In this document: piece after piece, positions 34,536 to 42,422 of the stretch | Numbering within the stretch: the first letter of the stretch is position 1 | Layout: the number at the start of each line of letters is the position of its first letter | Origin: Actinomadura barringtoniae | GTDB taxonomy: Bacteria; Actinomycetota; Actinomycetes; Streptosporangiales; Streptosporangiaceae | Length of the DNA: 64,000 nucleotides | NCBI RefSeq assembly: GCF_017573505.1 | Contig: NZ_JAGEOJ010000004.1 | Location: 372,001 to 436,000 of the forward strand | Direction of reading: 5' to 3' | Made by a program: the position numbers and the translations under genes | Notes under the pieces: generated by a model | What the model saw: only the letters and a program-made list of their open reading frames with translations | What the model was told of the DNA's origin: nothing | Databases searched by the model: none

Positions 34536-36003
34536 CGCGACCGGGCCGGCCCGTCCCTCGTGGTTCGTCTGCCTCTTTCTCACCGACGTGTGGGAGCGGT
34601 TCAGCTTCTACGGGATGCAGGCCATCCTCGTGCTGTACGCCGCCGCACCCGAGTCGGACGGCGGTCTCGGCCTGCCGAAGGCGACCGCCGCGGCACTGTT
34701 CGGCGTCTACATGGCGACGGTGTTCATGCTGGCGCTGCCGGGCGGCTGGCTCGGCGACCGGGTGCTCGGCGAGCGCAGGGCCGTGCTGTACGGCGCCGTC
34801 ACCGTCGCGGCCGGGCACTACTGCATGGCGCTGCCCCCGCATGCCTTCACGTTCGCCGGGCTGGTGCTCATCGCGGTCGGCACCGGGCTGCTGAAGCCCA
34901 ACATGAGCGGCCTGCTCACCCGCTTCTACGCTCCCGGCCAGGAGATCAGACGCGAGGCGGCTTCTGCGGTCTTCTACATCGCCGTCCAGGTCAGCGCACT
35001 GCTCGCGCCGCTGGTCACGGGCCTGCTGAGCGACGGCATCGGCTGGCACGCGGGGTTCGCCGCGGCCGGGGTCGGGATGACGTTCGGCGTGATCCAGTTC
35101 GCCATCGGCGGCCGCTCGTTCGGCGACGTCGGCGCTGCCCCCGCACGTCCCGCACCGCGCACCGAGCTGCGCCGCGCGCTCCGCAGGGCGATCATCGCGC
35201 TCGCCGTCGCCGGAACGCTCGTAGGCCTGGACGCGGCCGCCGGAACTCTCACCATCAAACACATCCTGGTCGGCCTCGGCCTGGTCGCCTTCGTCGTCCC
35301 GCCGCTCGGCTATCTCACGTTGCGCCGCCACCCGGCCCTCACACCCAGCGACCGCACCCGCCTGGGCTCCTACCTCTGGCTGCTCGTGGCCGCCGCCCTG
35401 TTCTGGATGGTCGTCGGCCAGGCCGGATCCCTGCTGAACCTCTTCGCGAAGCACTCCACGAACCGCGACGTGGCGGGCTTCACCATCCCGGCCGCGTGGT
35501 TCCAGTCCACGACCCCGCTGTTCATCCTGATCACCGCCCCGCTGTTCGCCGCGGTGTCGCTGCGCCTGGGCGCCCGCGCCGGCGTACGGGTGAAGGTCAC
35601 GCTGGGCCTGGTCCTCGCGGGCTGCGGCTTCCTGGTCATGTCGCTGGCCACCCTCTCCGCCCGCGACGGCGCCCTGGTGTCCCCCGCCTGGCTCGTCGGC
35701 GTCTACCTGCTGCACGCCTGCGGCGAGATCACTCTCGGCCCGTCCGGACTCGCCGCGATGGCCGACGCCGCACCCGCCTCGTTCCGCGGACGGGTGATGG
35801 GCCTGTGGTGGCTGTTCTGCGCGCTCGGCATGGCGGTCGGCAGCCGGGTGGTGCTTCTGTCCGACGTCCTCCCGGCACCCCTGTACTTCCTGATCTTCGG
35901 ACTCCTACCCGTGCTCGCCGCGTTCGCCCTCGTCAGCCACGGCCGGCGCCGGGCCACCGCGCCGGAACCCGCCGCCGACCCGGAGCCCATGCCGACCGCC
36001 TGA
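34498..36003 (+). CDS. POT/PTR-family proton-dependent oligopeptide transporter
   Basis: A 501-aa membrane protein with 12-14 hydrophobic segments. POT signatures are 'DVWERFSFYGMQAIL' (ExxERF-type motif, about residues 30-45), 'GGWLGDRVLGERRA' and 'GTGLLKPNMSGLL' (PTR2 motif). It imports di- and tripeptides with protons. The GTG start is preceded by a GC-rich site and sits inside an 11-bp inverted repeat. It ends 9 bp from the convergent deacetylase gene, with no terminator between. The C-terminus is short, Arg- and Pro-rich, and cytoplasmic. Confidence 0.92.
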   Translation: MAVIQIVPRRVLPATGPARPSWFVCLFLTDVWERFSFYGMQAILVLYAAAPESDGGLGLPKATAAALFGVYMATVFMLALPGGWLGDRVLGERRAVLYGAVTVAAGHYCMALPPHAFTFAGLVLIAVGTGLLKPNMSGLLTRFYAPGQEIRREAASAVFYIAVQVSALLAPLVTGLLSDGIGWHAGFAAAGVGMTFGVIQFAIGGRSFGDVGAAPARPAPRTELRRALRRAIIALAVAGTLVGLDAAAGTLTIKHILVGLGLVAFVVPPLGYLTLRRHPALTPSDRTRLGSYLWLLVAAALFWMVVGQAGSLLNLFAKHSTNRDVAGFTIPAAWFQSTTPLFILITAPLFAAVSLRLGARAGVRVKVTLGLVLAGCGFLVMSLATLSARDGALVSPAWLVGVYLLHACGEITLGPSGLAAMADAAPASFRGRVMGLWWLFCALGMAVGSRVVLLSDVLPAPLYFLIFGLLPVLAAFALVSHGRRRATAPEPAADPEPMPTA

Positions 36004-36012
36004 CCTCAGTGA

Positions 36013-36903
36013 TCACGCTTCCGCGGCCTCCACAACGTGGTCCACGATCTGCGCATGCGTGGCGAACCACACCCCTTCGTGCCCGCTGATGTGGTCGAGG
36101 AGCTCGGTGAGCACCGCGATCCGGGATCGGTGCCCGATGATGTGCGGGTGCATGGTCAGCTGGAACATGCCGCCCTCCGCGTACGCCAGGTCGAACTCGT
36201 CCTGCCAGATCGACAGCACCCCACGCGGTGGCGTGTACGGCCGCGACGAGGTGAACCGGTCCATGACGAAGTACGGCGCGTCGTCCCGGATCCACTCCAC
36301 CGGAAGCTCGACGACACCGGTCGGCTCGCCGTTCTCCACAAGCTCGTAACAGTCGTCGTCGGCCATCAGCGACGAGTCGTACCGCAGCCCCAGCTCGCGC
36401 GTGATGGCCAGGGTGTGCGCGGAGAAGTCCCACGACGGCGTCCGGATGCCCACCGGCCGGGTGCCCGCGAGCCGTTCCAGCACGTCGGCGGCGCGGAAGG
36501 CCAGGTCGCGTTCCTCGGCCGGAGTCAGCGCGGTGTTGCGTTCGTGGATCCACCCGTGCAGCCCCACCTCGTGCCCCGCGTCCACGTACGACTTGACCTC
36601 GCCGTCGTGCAGCAGCGCCGACACCGCAGGCACGAAGAACGAGGCAGGAGCCCCGTACCGCTCCAGCAGCCGCAGCACTCGTGGCACGCCCACCCGAGCG
36701 CCGTACTCCCCCTGTGCGAGCTTGCCGGGCAGCACGTCCCCGTCCCGCAAAGGCAGCGTCTCGTGATCGGAGTCGAACGACAACGCCACCGCGACCTTCG
36801 CACCACCAGGCCACCGCGCCGGACGCAACGACCGCCCCGCCCGCACATGCTCCACGTGCCCCCGCCACACGTCCTCGTCCCACCGCCACGGTTCCACGCC
36901 CAT
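36013..36903 (-). CDS. Polysaccharide deacetylase (NodB-homology) family protein
   Basis: A 296-aa carbohydrate esterase 4-type protein without a signal peptide. Seen are 'LSFDSDHET' (motif 1 with the Asp-Asp pair), 'HEVGLHGWIHE' (motif 2, metal His residues), 'RTPSWDFS' (motif 3 Arg) and a C-terminal 'MFQLTMHPHIIGH'. The FDSDHE variant and the cytoplasmic location fit the HpPgdA/PuuE-like branch that acts on small amides rather than on peptidoglycan (inference). ATG 36903 follows AGGAGG. Earlier ATGs in frame lack such a site. It diverges from the LLM gene at 37067 across 163 bp of unremarkable sequence. Confidence 0.85.
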   Translation of the reverse strand: MGVEPWRWDEDVWRGHVEHVRAGRSLRPARWPGGAKVAVALSFDSDHETLPLRDGDVLPGKLAQGEYGARVGVPRVLRLLERYGAPASFFVPAVSALLHDGEVKSYVDAGHEVGLHGWIHERNTALTPAEERDLAFRAADVLERLAGTRPVGIRTPSWDFSAHTLAITRELGLRYDSSLMADDDCYELVENGEPTGVVELPVEWIRDDAPYFVMDRFTSSRPYTPPRGVLSIWQDEFDLAYAEGGMFQLTMHPHIIGHRSRIAVLTELLDHISGHEGVWFATHAQIVDHVVEAAEA

Positions 36904-37066
36904 GCATCCTCCTATCCAGGCACCAACGGCTCCGACCATCATGATCGCTGGACCCGGGTGCGTTCACCCACACGTTCCCCAGGCGTCGCCCCCGCCCTCT
37001 GGGATGGGCCCTGTCGTCGTCGCGGGCGCTGCTCCAGACTGAGGGTGGTCGTTCTTGGGAGGCAGT

Positions 37067-38113
37067 GTGCGCACGGGAATCGTGGTGACCGCCCGGCCGG
37101 GGGTCGAGGATCTTGCCGTACGGGCCGAGGAGCTGGGGTTCAGCAGCTTCTGGGTCTATGACACGCCGATGGTCCACGCGGACCCGTTCATCGCGCTGGC
37201 GCTGTGCGCGAAGGCGACCAGCCGGATCAAGCTCGGAATCGGCGTCACCTCGCCGGCGCTGCGTTCGGCACCCGCCGCCGCGGCCGCGGTGGCGAGCCTG
37301 AACGCGATCGCCCCGGGCCGGGTGATCTGCGGGATCGGCACCGGCAACACGGCGCGGCGGACGCTGGGCATGAAGCCGACCACGATGGCCGAGCTGGAGG
37401 CGTTCACGACGTCCCTACAGGACCTCGCGGCAGGCCGGGAGACCCTCTACAGGGAAGGAGACCGGACTCAGACGGTCAAGTTCCTGCACGCCGGCCCGTA
37501 CGTGAACACCGCCGACCCCGTCGAGTTCGTGGTGGCCGCGTTCGGGCTCAAGGCCGCCGCGATCGCCGGACGCCGCGGCGCCGGGATCATCTCCTTCGCT
37601 GTGCTCGCGCCAGAGGCGTGGTCCGCACTGGACGCGACGCGTCTGGAGGCCGCGCGCGAGGCCGGTCGGCCGGAGGAGGCCGACTCCTACGTCATGACCT
37701 CACTGCACGTGCTCGGCGAGGGCGAGGACCGCTACAGCGACCTGACCAAGGACAAGGTCGGTCACCTGGCGATGTCGCTGCTGACCTTCGCCGCCGACAA
37801 CCCCGCGCTCGCCGCGACGCTGGAGCCCGACGAGGCCGACGCCATGCGGCGGCTGCTGGAACGGCGCGGCACGACATCTGACGACCCCGGGCGGCACGCC
37901 ACGCTCTACCGCAACTACCTGGGCCGAATCGAGCCCGAGGACCGTGACCTGGTCGTGCCCTCCCTGGTGGACAAGGTGTCCCTGACCGGCACCCGATCGC
38001 AGCTGACCGAACGCATCGCCGCGCTCGAGAAGGCAGGGGTCGACGAGATCGTCATCCAGCCCGTGGTCGACCCGGAGGCCGAAATGCGGGAGCTGGCCGA
38101 GCTGAAGCTCTGA
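37067..38113 (+). CDS. LLM-class (probably F420-dependent) oxidoreductase
   Basis: A 348-aa luciferase-like TIM barrel: 'VRAEELGFSSFWVYDTPMVHADPF' at the N-terminus, 'IKLGIGVTSPALRSAPAAAAAVASLNAIAPGRVICGIGTGNTAR' (about 57-100), and a C-terminal 'ERIAALEKAGVDEIVIQPV'. The deazaflavin-type 'IGTGNTARR' loop is typical of F420-linked members. The start is GTG 37067 after GGGAGG. The substrate is unknown. It is monocistronic, with a terminator right behind. It is not close in sequence to the four LLM proteins at 48086-54714. Confidence 0.87.
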   Translation: MRTGIVVTARPGVEDLAVRAEELGFSSFWVYDTPMVHADPFIALALCAKATSRIKLGIGVTSPALRSAPAAAAAVASLNAIAPGRVICGIGTGNTARRTLGMKPTTMAELEAFTTSLQDLAAGRETLYREGDRTQTVKFLHAGPYVNTADPVEFVVAAFGLKAAAIAGRRGAGIISFAVLAPEAWSALDATRLEAAREAGRPEEADSYVMTSLHVLGEGEDRYSDLTKDKVGHLAMSLLTFAADNPALAATLEPDEADAMRRLLERRGTTSDDPGRHATLYRNYLGRIEPEDRDLVVPSLVDKVSLTGTRSQLTERIAALEKAGVDEIVIQPVVDPEAEMRELAELKL

Positions 38114-38140
38114 GGCACCCTTCTCGGCCTCTATCAGCCA

Positions 38141-38162
38141 ATGGCTGGCCGCTCCCAGCCAT
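38141..38162 (+). terminator. Terminator after the LLM gene
   Basis: ATGGCTGG / CCAGCCAT, 8-bp perfect stem with a 6-nt loop, followed 5 bp on by TTTT. It starts 28 bp after the stop codon. Confidence 0.7.
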
Positions 38163-38234
38163 CGGCCTTTTCGCCCCCTTGTGTGACGTGCTCGACTTGT
38201 TTGTCCGTGTCGCGATCACACCTGGTGGTGAGAC

Positions 38235-39773
38235 ATGCGCATCCCCTCACGCGTCACCGCGTTCGCCGCGGCGGCGGTCCTGCCGCTCGCGATCACCGGT
38301 ACCGCCCACGCGGCCCCTCAGCCGAAGCGGGTGATCGGCCCGAGGGTCGTCTCCGGCACCACTCCGTTCCCCGGCTGCACAGCCGGCGGACCCGGGACGG
38401 TGTCGCCGGGCGCCGAGGTCGAGCCCTGGACGGCGGTCAACCCGCGCGACCCCGCCAACATCGTCACCGCGTACCAGCAGGACCGCTGGGACAACGGCGG
38501 CGCACGCGGCCTGGTCACCAGCGTCACCCACGACTTCGGCAGGCACTGGAGACAGGTGGTCATCCCCAAGGTCTCCAAGTGCTCGGGCGGGATCTACGAC
38601 CGCGCCTCCGACCCCGGGGTGAGCTTCTCCGCCGACGGCCGCACGCTGTACGCGATCTCGTTGTCGGTCGACGACTTCGACCCGAACCTGGGCTTCGTGA
38701 CCAGCGCGATCCTGGTCTCCACCTCGCGGAACGGCGGCGACACCTGGAGCGACCCGGTCACCCTGCGGCGCGACGACGACGCGAACTTCTTCAACGACAA
38801 GGAACTGATCACCGCCGACCCCAAGGACCCCAAGCGCGCGTACGCGGTGTGGGACCGCATCGACGACCGTTTCAGCCAGCCCGTCTGGTTCTCGCAGACC
38901 AGCGACGGCGGCCGGACCTGGTCAACGGCGCGGCCCATCCATGACCCGACGGCGCCCGGAGCCACCGACCCGCGCTTCACCATCGGCAACCAGATCGCCG
39001 TCGAGCCCGACGGCACCCTGGTCGACATGTTCTGGGAGGGCTCCAACTCCAGCCTCGACGAGGGCGACTGGGGCCACAAGCCCGACCTGCGCAAGAAGGC
39101 CTCGCCGAACGCGCCGATCATCGGCAACCGGATCCAGGTGATCCGTTCCTCCGACCATGGCCGTACATGGTCGGCGCCCAGCACGGTGGCCTTCCCGAGC
39201 GTGGCCGAGATCGTCGACCCCGACGGCAGGCAGCCGCTGCGCACGGCCGACATCATCGCCGACATCGCGGTCGACCATCACACCGGGCGGTTGTACGTCA
39301 CCTGGCAGGACGCCTCCGCCGCCACCAGCGGCGCCGGGGTCCTGATCTCCTCCTCCACCAACCAGGGCCGCACGTGGAGCAGGCCGACCAGGGTCGACAA
39401 GACGCCCGCGTCTCCACCGCAGGGCAACGGCCAGGCGTTCACCCCTGTGGTCGACGTCTCCGCGACCGGCGAGGTCGCGGTCACCTACTACGACTTCCGC
39501 AGGAACACGCCCGCACCCGGCGCGCTGACCGACTACTGGGCCGTCACCTGCACGAGCGGCGGCGGTGCCTGCGCGGGCAACGCGGCCAAGTGGCGCGAGC
39601 AGCACGTCGGCGGGTCGTTCGACGTGACTCTGGCGCCGATCGCCCGGGGCTATTTCCTCGGTGACTACATGGGCCTGGACCATGCCGGTTCGACGTTCGT
39701 CGCCAACTTCGCGATGACCCACCCGATCCCCGGCAACCAGCAGGACATCTACGCCGCCGCGATCACGCCCTGA
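38235..39773 (+). CDS. Secreted Asp-box (sialidase-fold) protein 1
   Basis: A 512-aa exported beta-propeller. The signal peptide 'FAAAAVLPLAITGTAHA' ends near residue 27. At least five BNR/Asp-box motifs are visible: 'THDFGRHW', 'SRNGGDTW', 'TSDGGRTW', 'SSDHGRTW' and 'STNQGRTW'. The Arg triad and Tyr/Glu pair of true sialidases cannot be assigned, so the activity is open (exo-glycosidase or adhesion/binding). It shares an N-terminal pattern ('EVEPWTAVNP', 'GGIYDRASDPGVSF') with the next gene, so the two are paralogues. It is preceded by a GGTGGTGAG site and followed by a strong hairpin. Confidence 0.8.
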   Translation: MRIPSRVTAFAAAAVLPLAITGTAHAAPQPKRVIGPRVVSGTTPFPGCTAGGPGTVSPGAEVEPWTAVNPRDPANIVTAYQQDRWDNGGARGLVTSVTHDFGRHWRQVVIPKVSKCSGGIYDRASDPGVSFSADGRTLYAISLSVDDFDPNLGFVTSAILVSTSRNGGDTWSDPVTLRRDDDANFFNDKELITADPKDPKRAYAVWDRIDDRFSQPVWFSQTSDGGRTWSTARPIHDPTAPGATDPRFTIGNQIAVEPDGTLVDMFWEGSNSSLDEGDWGHKPDLRKKASPNAPIIGNRIQVIRSSDHGRTWSAPSTVAFPSVAEIVDPDGRQPLRTADIIADIAVDHHTGRLYVTWQDASAATSGAGVLISSSTNQGRTWSRPTRVDKTPASPPQGNGQAFTPVVDVSATGEVAVTYYDFRRNTPAPGALTDYWAVTCTSGGGACAGNAAKWREQHVGGSFDVTLAPIARGYFLGDYMGLDHAGSTFVANFAMTHPIPGNQQDIYAAAITP

Positions 39774-39788
39774 CGCACCAGCGGGCTC

Positions 39789-39826
39789 GTCCTGTTCAGG
39801 TCAATGGAGGTTGGCCTGAACAGGAC
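39789..39826. terminator. Terminator between the two Asp-box genes
   Basis: GTCCTGTTCAGG / CCTGAACAGGAC, 12-bp perfect stem with a 14-nt loop, 15 bp after the first gene. It suggests that the two paralogues are transcribed separately. Confidence 0.7.
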
Positions 39827-39920
39827 AGCCGGGCTCCGCGGATGTTCCATCTCGTCGTTGACACGAATCGGGTGTGAGCGGAGCTTTGGCGTGTCTTATT
39901 CGCGGGACAGGAGGCCCACC

Positions 39921-41408
39921 ATGTGGCATCCCCCCTCATCGCCGCGGCTCGCAGGCATCCCTTCGCCGCGGCGTCATCCCCTCTCGCTGACGGCGGTCGC
40001 CGCGATCGCCGCGGCGCTGGCCCTGGTGTTCGGCGCGGGCCCGGCACTGGCGAACGTGCCCCTCACCCAGCTGAGCAGCGACCCGTTCACCAACACCACC
40101 AGCCAGCACCGCACCCAGGTCGAGCCCGACACCTTCTCCTTCGGGAACACGATCGTGTCGGCCTTCCAGACGGGCCGCTTCTTCGACGGCGGCTCCTCCG
40201 ACATCTGCTTCGCCACCTCGACCAACGGCGGGTCGTCGTGGACGAACGGATGCCTGCCCGGCGTCACCAAGTTCCAGAACGGCGGCGCCTTCGACCGGGC
40301 CAGCGACCCGGCGGTGACCTTCGACTCGCGCCACAACGTCTGGATGATCTCCACGCTGGCGATCACCGACACCAGCGGCGTGCTCGGCAAGGCCGTCGTG
40401 ACCAGCCGTTCCACCGACGGCGGCCTGACCTGGGGCGCCCCGGTCACGACCGCGACCGCCACCGGCAGCGCGAACCTGGACAAGAACTGGATCGGCTGCG
40501 ACAACAGCGCCGCCAGCGCGTTCTTCGGCACCTGCTACACCGAGTTCGACGACAACGGCGCGGGCAACGCGATCAAGATGGCGCGTTCGACCAACGGCGG
40601 GACGAGCTGGACGGTGGTGAGCACCAGCGCCACCGGCCTCGGCGGCCAGCCCGTCGTGCGGCCGAACGGCACCGTCCTGGTCCCGTACGAGAGCAACAAC
40701 GGCCAGATCCGCTCGTTCCGGTCCGTGGACGGCGGCGTCAGCTGGCGCGCCACCGTGCTCGTCGCGACGATCCAGGACCACACCGTCGCGGGCAGCCTGC
40801 GCACCGAGCCGCTGCCCTCGGCCGAGATCGACTCCGCGGGCACCGCGTACGTGGTCTGGCAGGACTGCCGGTTCCGGTCCGGCTGCCCGTCCAACGACAT
40901 CGTGCTCAGCAAGTCGACCAGCGAGACGACCTGGGGCGCGGTCACGCGCGTCACCAGCGACGCCGGCGACCACTTCATCCCGGGCGTCGGGGTCGACACC
41001 ACCACCTCGGGCGGCACGGCCCGGGTCGCGGTGACCTACTACCGCTACCCGACCGCGAACTGCACAGCGGCCACGTGCCAGCTCACCGTCGGCTACACCT
41101 CCTCGACCAACGGCGGAACGAGCTGGTCCGCGCCGACCCAGCTCGCCGGACCCATGACGCTGTCGTGGCTGCCCAACACCAGCCAGGGGCGCATGGTCGG
41201 CGACTACATCTCCACGTCCATCGTCGGCGGGCGCGCCTGGCCGGTCTTCGAGGTCGCCACGGCCCCGACCGGCAGCACGTTCAGCCAGAACTCCAACACG
41301 CCCACGGGCGGGCTGGCGATCGGCGGCGGCGCGCGCAGCGCCATGGCCACGCCGGTCGTGACCTCCGGCCACCAGCCGAGTCACCCGCGTCCACCCAGGA
41401 TCCGCTGA
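39921..41408 (+). CDS. Secreted Asp-box (sialidase-fold) protein 2
   Basis: A 495-aa exported beta-propeller. The signal segment 'LTAVAAIAAALALVFGAGPALA' is cleaved near residue 44. Asp-boxes seen are 'STNGGSSW', 'STDGGLTW', 'STNGGTSW' (twice) and 'SVDGGVSW'. 'GGAFDRASDPAVTFDS' and 'QGRMVGDYIS' align by eye with the paralogue 147 bp upstream. ATG 39921 follows CAGGAGG; the open frame upstream (from 39804) crosses the terminator of the first gene and is not used. A perfect -35 TTGACA sits at 39858-39863, without a clear -10. Catalytic sialidase residues cannot be assigned. Confidence 0.8.
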   Translation: MWHPPSSPRLAGIPSPRRHPLSLTAVAAIAAALALVFGAGPALANVPLTQLSSDPFTNTTSQHRTQVEPDTFSFGNTIVSAFQTGRFFDGGSSDICFATSTNGGSSWTNGCLPGVTKFQNGGAFDRASDPAVTFDSRHNVWMISTLAITDTSGVLGKAVVTSRSTDGGLTWGAPVTTATATGSANLDKNWIGCDNSAASAFFGTCYTEFDDNGAGNAIKMARSTNGGTSWTVVSTSATGLGGQPVVRPNGTVLVPYESNNGQIRSFRSVDGGVSWRATVLVATIQDHTVAGSLRTEPLPSAEIDSAGTAYVVWQDCRFRSGCPSNDIVLSKSTSETTWGAVTRVTSDAGDHFIPGVGVDTTTSGGTARVAVTYYRYPTANCTAATCQLTVGYTSSTNGGTSWSAPTQLAGPMTLSWLPNTSQGRMVGDYISTSIVGGRAWPVFEVATAPTGSTFSQNSNTPTGGLAIGGGARSAMATPVVTSGHQPSHPRPPRIR

Positions 41409-41442
41409 GGTGGAACGCGTTCGTCACTCGCTCTAGCTGAAG

Positions 41443-41480
41443 CCGGACGGCCCCGCGCGACCCAGCGCGGGGCCGTCCGG
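41443..41480. terminator. Bidirectional terminator between convergent genes
   Basis: A 16-bp perfect stem (41443-41458 with 41465-41480) around a 6-nt loop, between the Asp-box protein 2 gene and the convergent XRE gene. Confidence 0.85.
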
Positions 41481-41508
41481 TCGAACCAGGTCTGGGCCGG
41501 CTCGGCGT

Positions 41509-41733
41509 CTACGAGCCGTCGAAGGTGAGGAGGTCGCCGGGCTGGCACTTGAGCTCGCGGCACAGGGCGCTGAGGGTGGTGAAGCGCATCGCCTTGGCGT
41601 GCCCGTTCTTGAGTACGGACAGATTGACGGTGGTGACGCCGACGCGGGCGGCGAGCTCGGCCAGGGTCATGTCGCGTTCGGCCAGCAGGCGGTCGAGATG
41701 AACCCTGATCTGATGCGGCTCCTCGGGTGGCAT
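41509..41733 (-). CDS. Small XRE-family (Cro/CI, YozG-like) regulator
   Basis: A 74-aa protein that is a single helix-turn-helix domain: 'RLLAERDMTLAELAARVGVTTVNLSVLKNGHAKAMRFTTLSALCRELKCQPGDLL'. It is the YozG-like type that accompanies DUF2975 membrane proteins. It overlaps the DUF2975 stop by one base (TGATG), so it is made from the same mRNA. It probably binds the tandem TATCGATA site upstream of that operon and regulates itself. Confidence 0.88.
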   Translation of the reverse strand: MPPEEPHQIRVHLDRLLAERDMTLAELAARVGVTTVNLSVLKNGHAKAMRFTTLSALCRELKCQPGDLLTFDGS

Positions 41734-42347
41734 CAGACGAGGCCCTCGGTGTCGGCGCGCAGCCGGGTGCCCTGGCGGAACGCCTCGGCCGTGGCGGCGA
41801 CCAGCAGCGCCAGCAGCACGTACGGGACGGAGAGCTCGTAGCTGACCGGGACCGCGGACGCGACGTCGGTGCCGCTGACCAGAAGGTCGGTGGTGACCGT
41901 GGTGACCAGCGGGACCAGGGTGCCGGTGACCGCGAGCGCCACGGCGACGACGCCGAGCCGCCGCGCGTTCTGCGCGACGAAGACGTCGCCGTCGCGCAGC
42001 GTGCGCGCCATGCGCAGCAACAGCTCGAGCATCACGAGCAGGAGCAGGGTCTGCACCAGACCGGGAAGGGCCAGCAGCAGCCGCTCGATGAAGTCGGGAT
42101 GGGAGAACGCCAGCTCGCCGGTGTGCGTGCCGCGCAGCGTCACATCGCCCGCCGACGCGGCGCCGGGCACCTGCGTCAGGTCATCGATCCGGACCTCACG
42201 CGAGTCCACCGGCGGGAACGGCCCGGTCACGCCGAGCAGCGGGAACAGCGCGCCGAACAGGCCGACCAGCAGCAGGGCCAGCCCGAGCACCGCCTCCAAC
42301 GCGCGACCGTCGATTCGGCTCCAGGACAGCCAGGCCTTGCCGCTCAT
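41733..42347 (-). CDS. DUF2975-domain membrane protein
   Basis: A 204-aa integral membrane protein with four hydrophobic segments (about 18-40, 95-120, 133-155 and 168-190). The extracytoplasmic loop (40-90) lies between segments 1 and 2, and 'MARTLRDGDVFVAQNARRLGVVAVALA' is the DUF2975 hallmark between 2 and 3. Function is unknown; the family is nearly always paired with a small XRE protein, as here. ATG 42347 follows GGGAAGAG. Longer forms would run through the operator. Confidence 0.85.
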   Translation of the reverse strand: MSGKAWLSWSRIDGRALEAVLGLALLLVGLFGALFPLLGVTGPFPPVDSREVRIDDLTQVPGAASAGDVTLRGTHTGELAFSHPDFIERLLLALPGLVQTLLLLVMLELLLRMARTLRDGDVFVAQNARRLGVVAVALAVTGTLVPLVTTVTTDLLVSGTDVASAVPVSYELSVPYVLLALLVAATAEAFRQGTRLRADTEGLV

Positions 42348-42370
42348 GTCTCTTCCCAACACTCGGGGGG

Positions 42371-42402
42371 TATCGATATTCGATATTATCGATAAACGAT
42401 AT
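42371..42402. promoter_or_regulatory. Tandem 16-bp operator of the DUF2975-XRE operon
   Basis: Two head-to-tail 16-mers, TATCGATATTCGATAT and TATCGATAAACGATAT, are 14/16 identical. Each begins with the perfect palindrome TATCGATA. CGATA therefore recurs at 42374, 42381, 42390 and 42397. The AT-rich block stands out in GC-rich DNA, 24 bp upstream of the DUF2975 ATG, and probably also contains the promoter -10. Confidence 0.7.
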
Positions 42403-42422
42403 GCCCCAGTCAAGCGGCGGGA

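Noticed and set aside
32935..35715. 926-codon minus-strand open frame
   Set aside because: It lies opposite the DUF1996 and POT genes, crosses a strong terminator, and has low-complexity composition typical of a shadow frame.
39804..39920. Upstream extension of Asp-box protein 2
   Set aside because: It begins inside the terminator hairpin of the first gene. ATG 39921 has CAGGAGG and is followed by a proper signal peptide.
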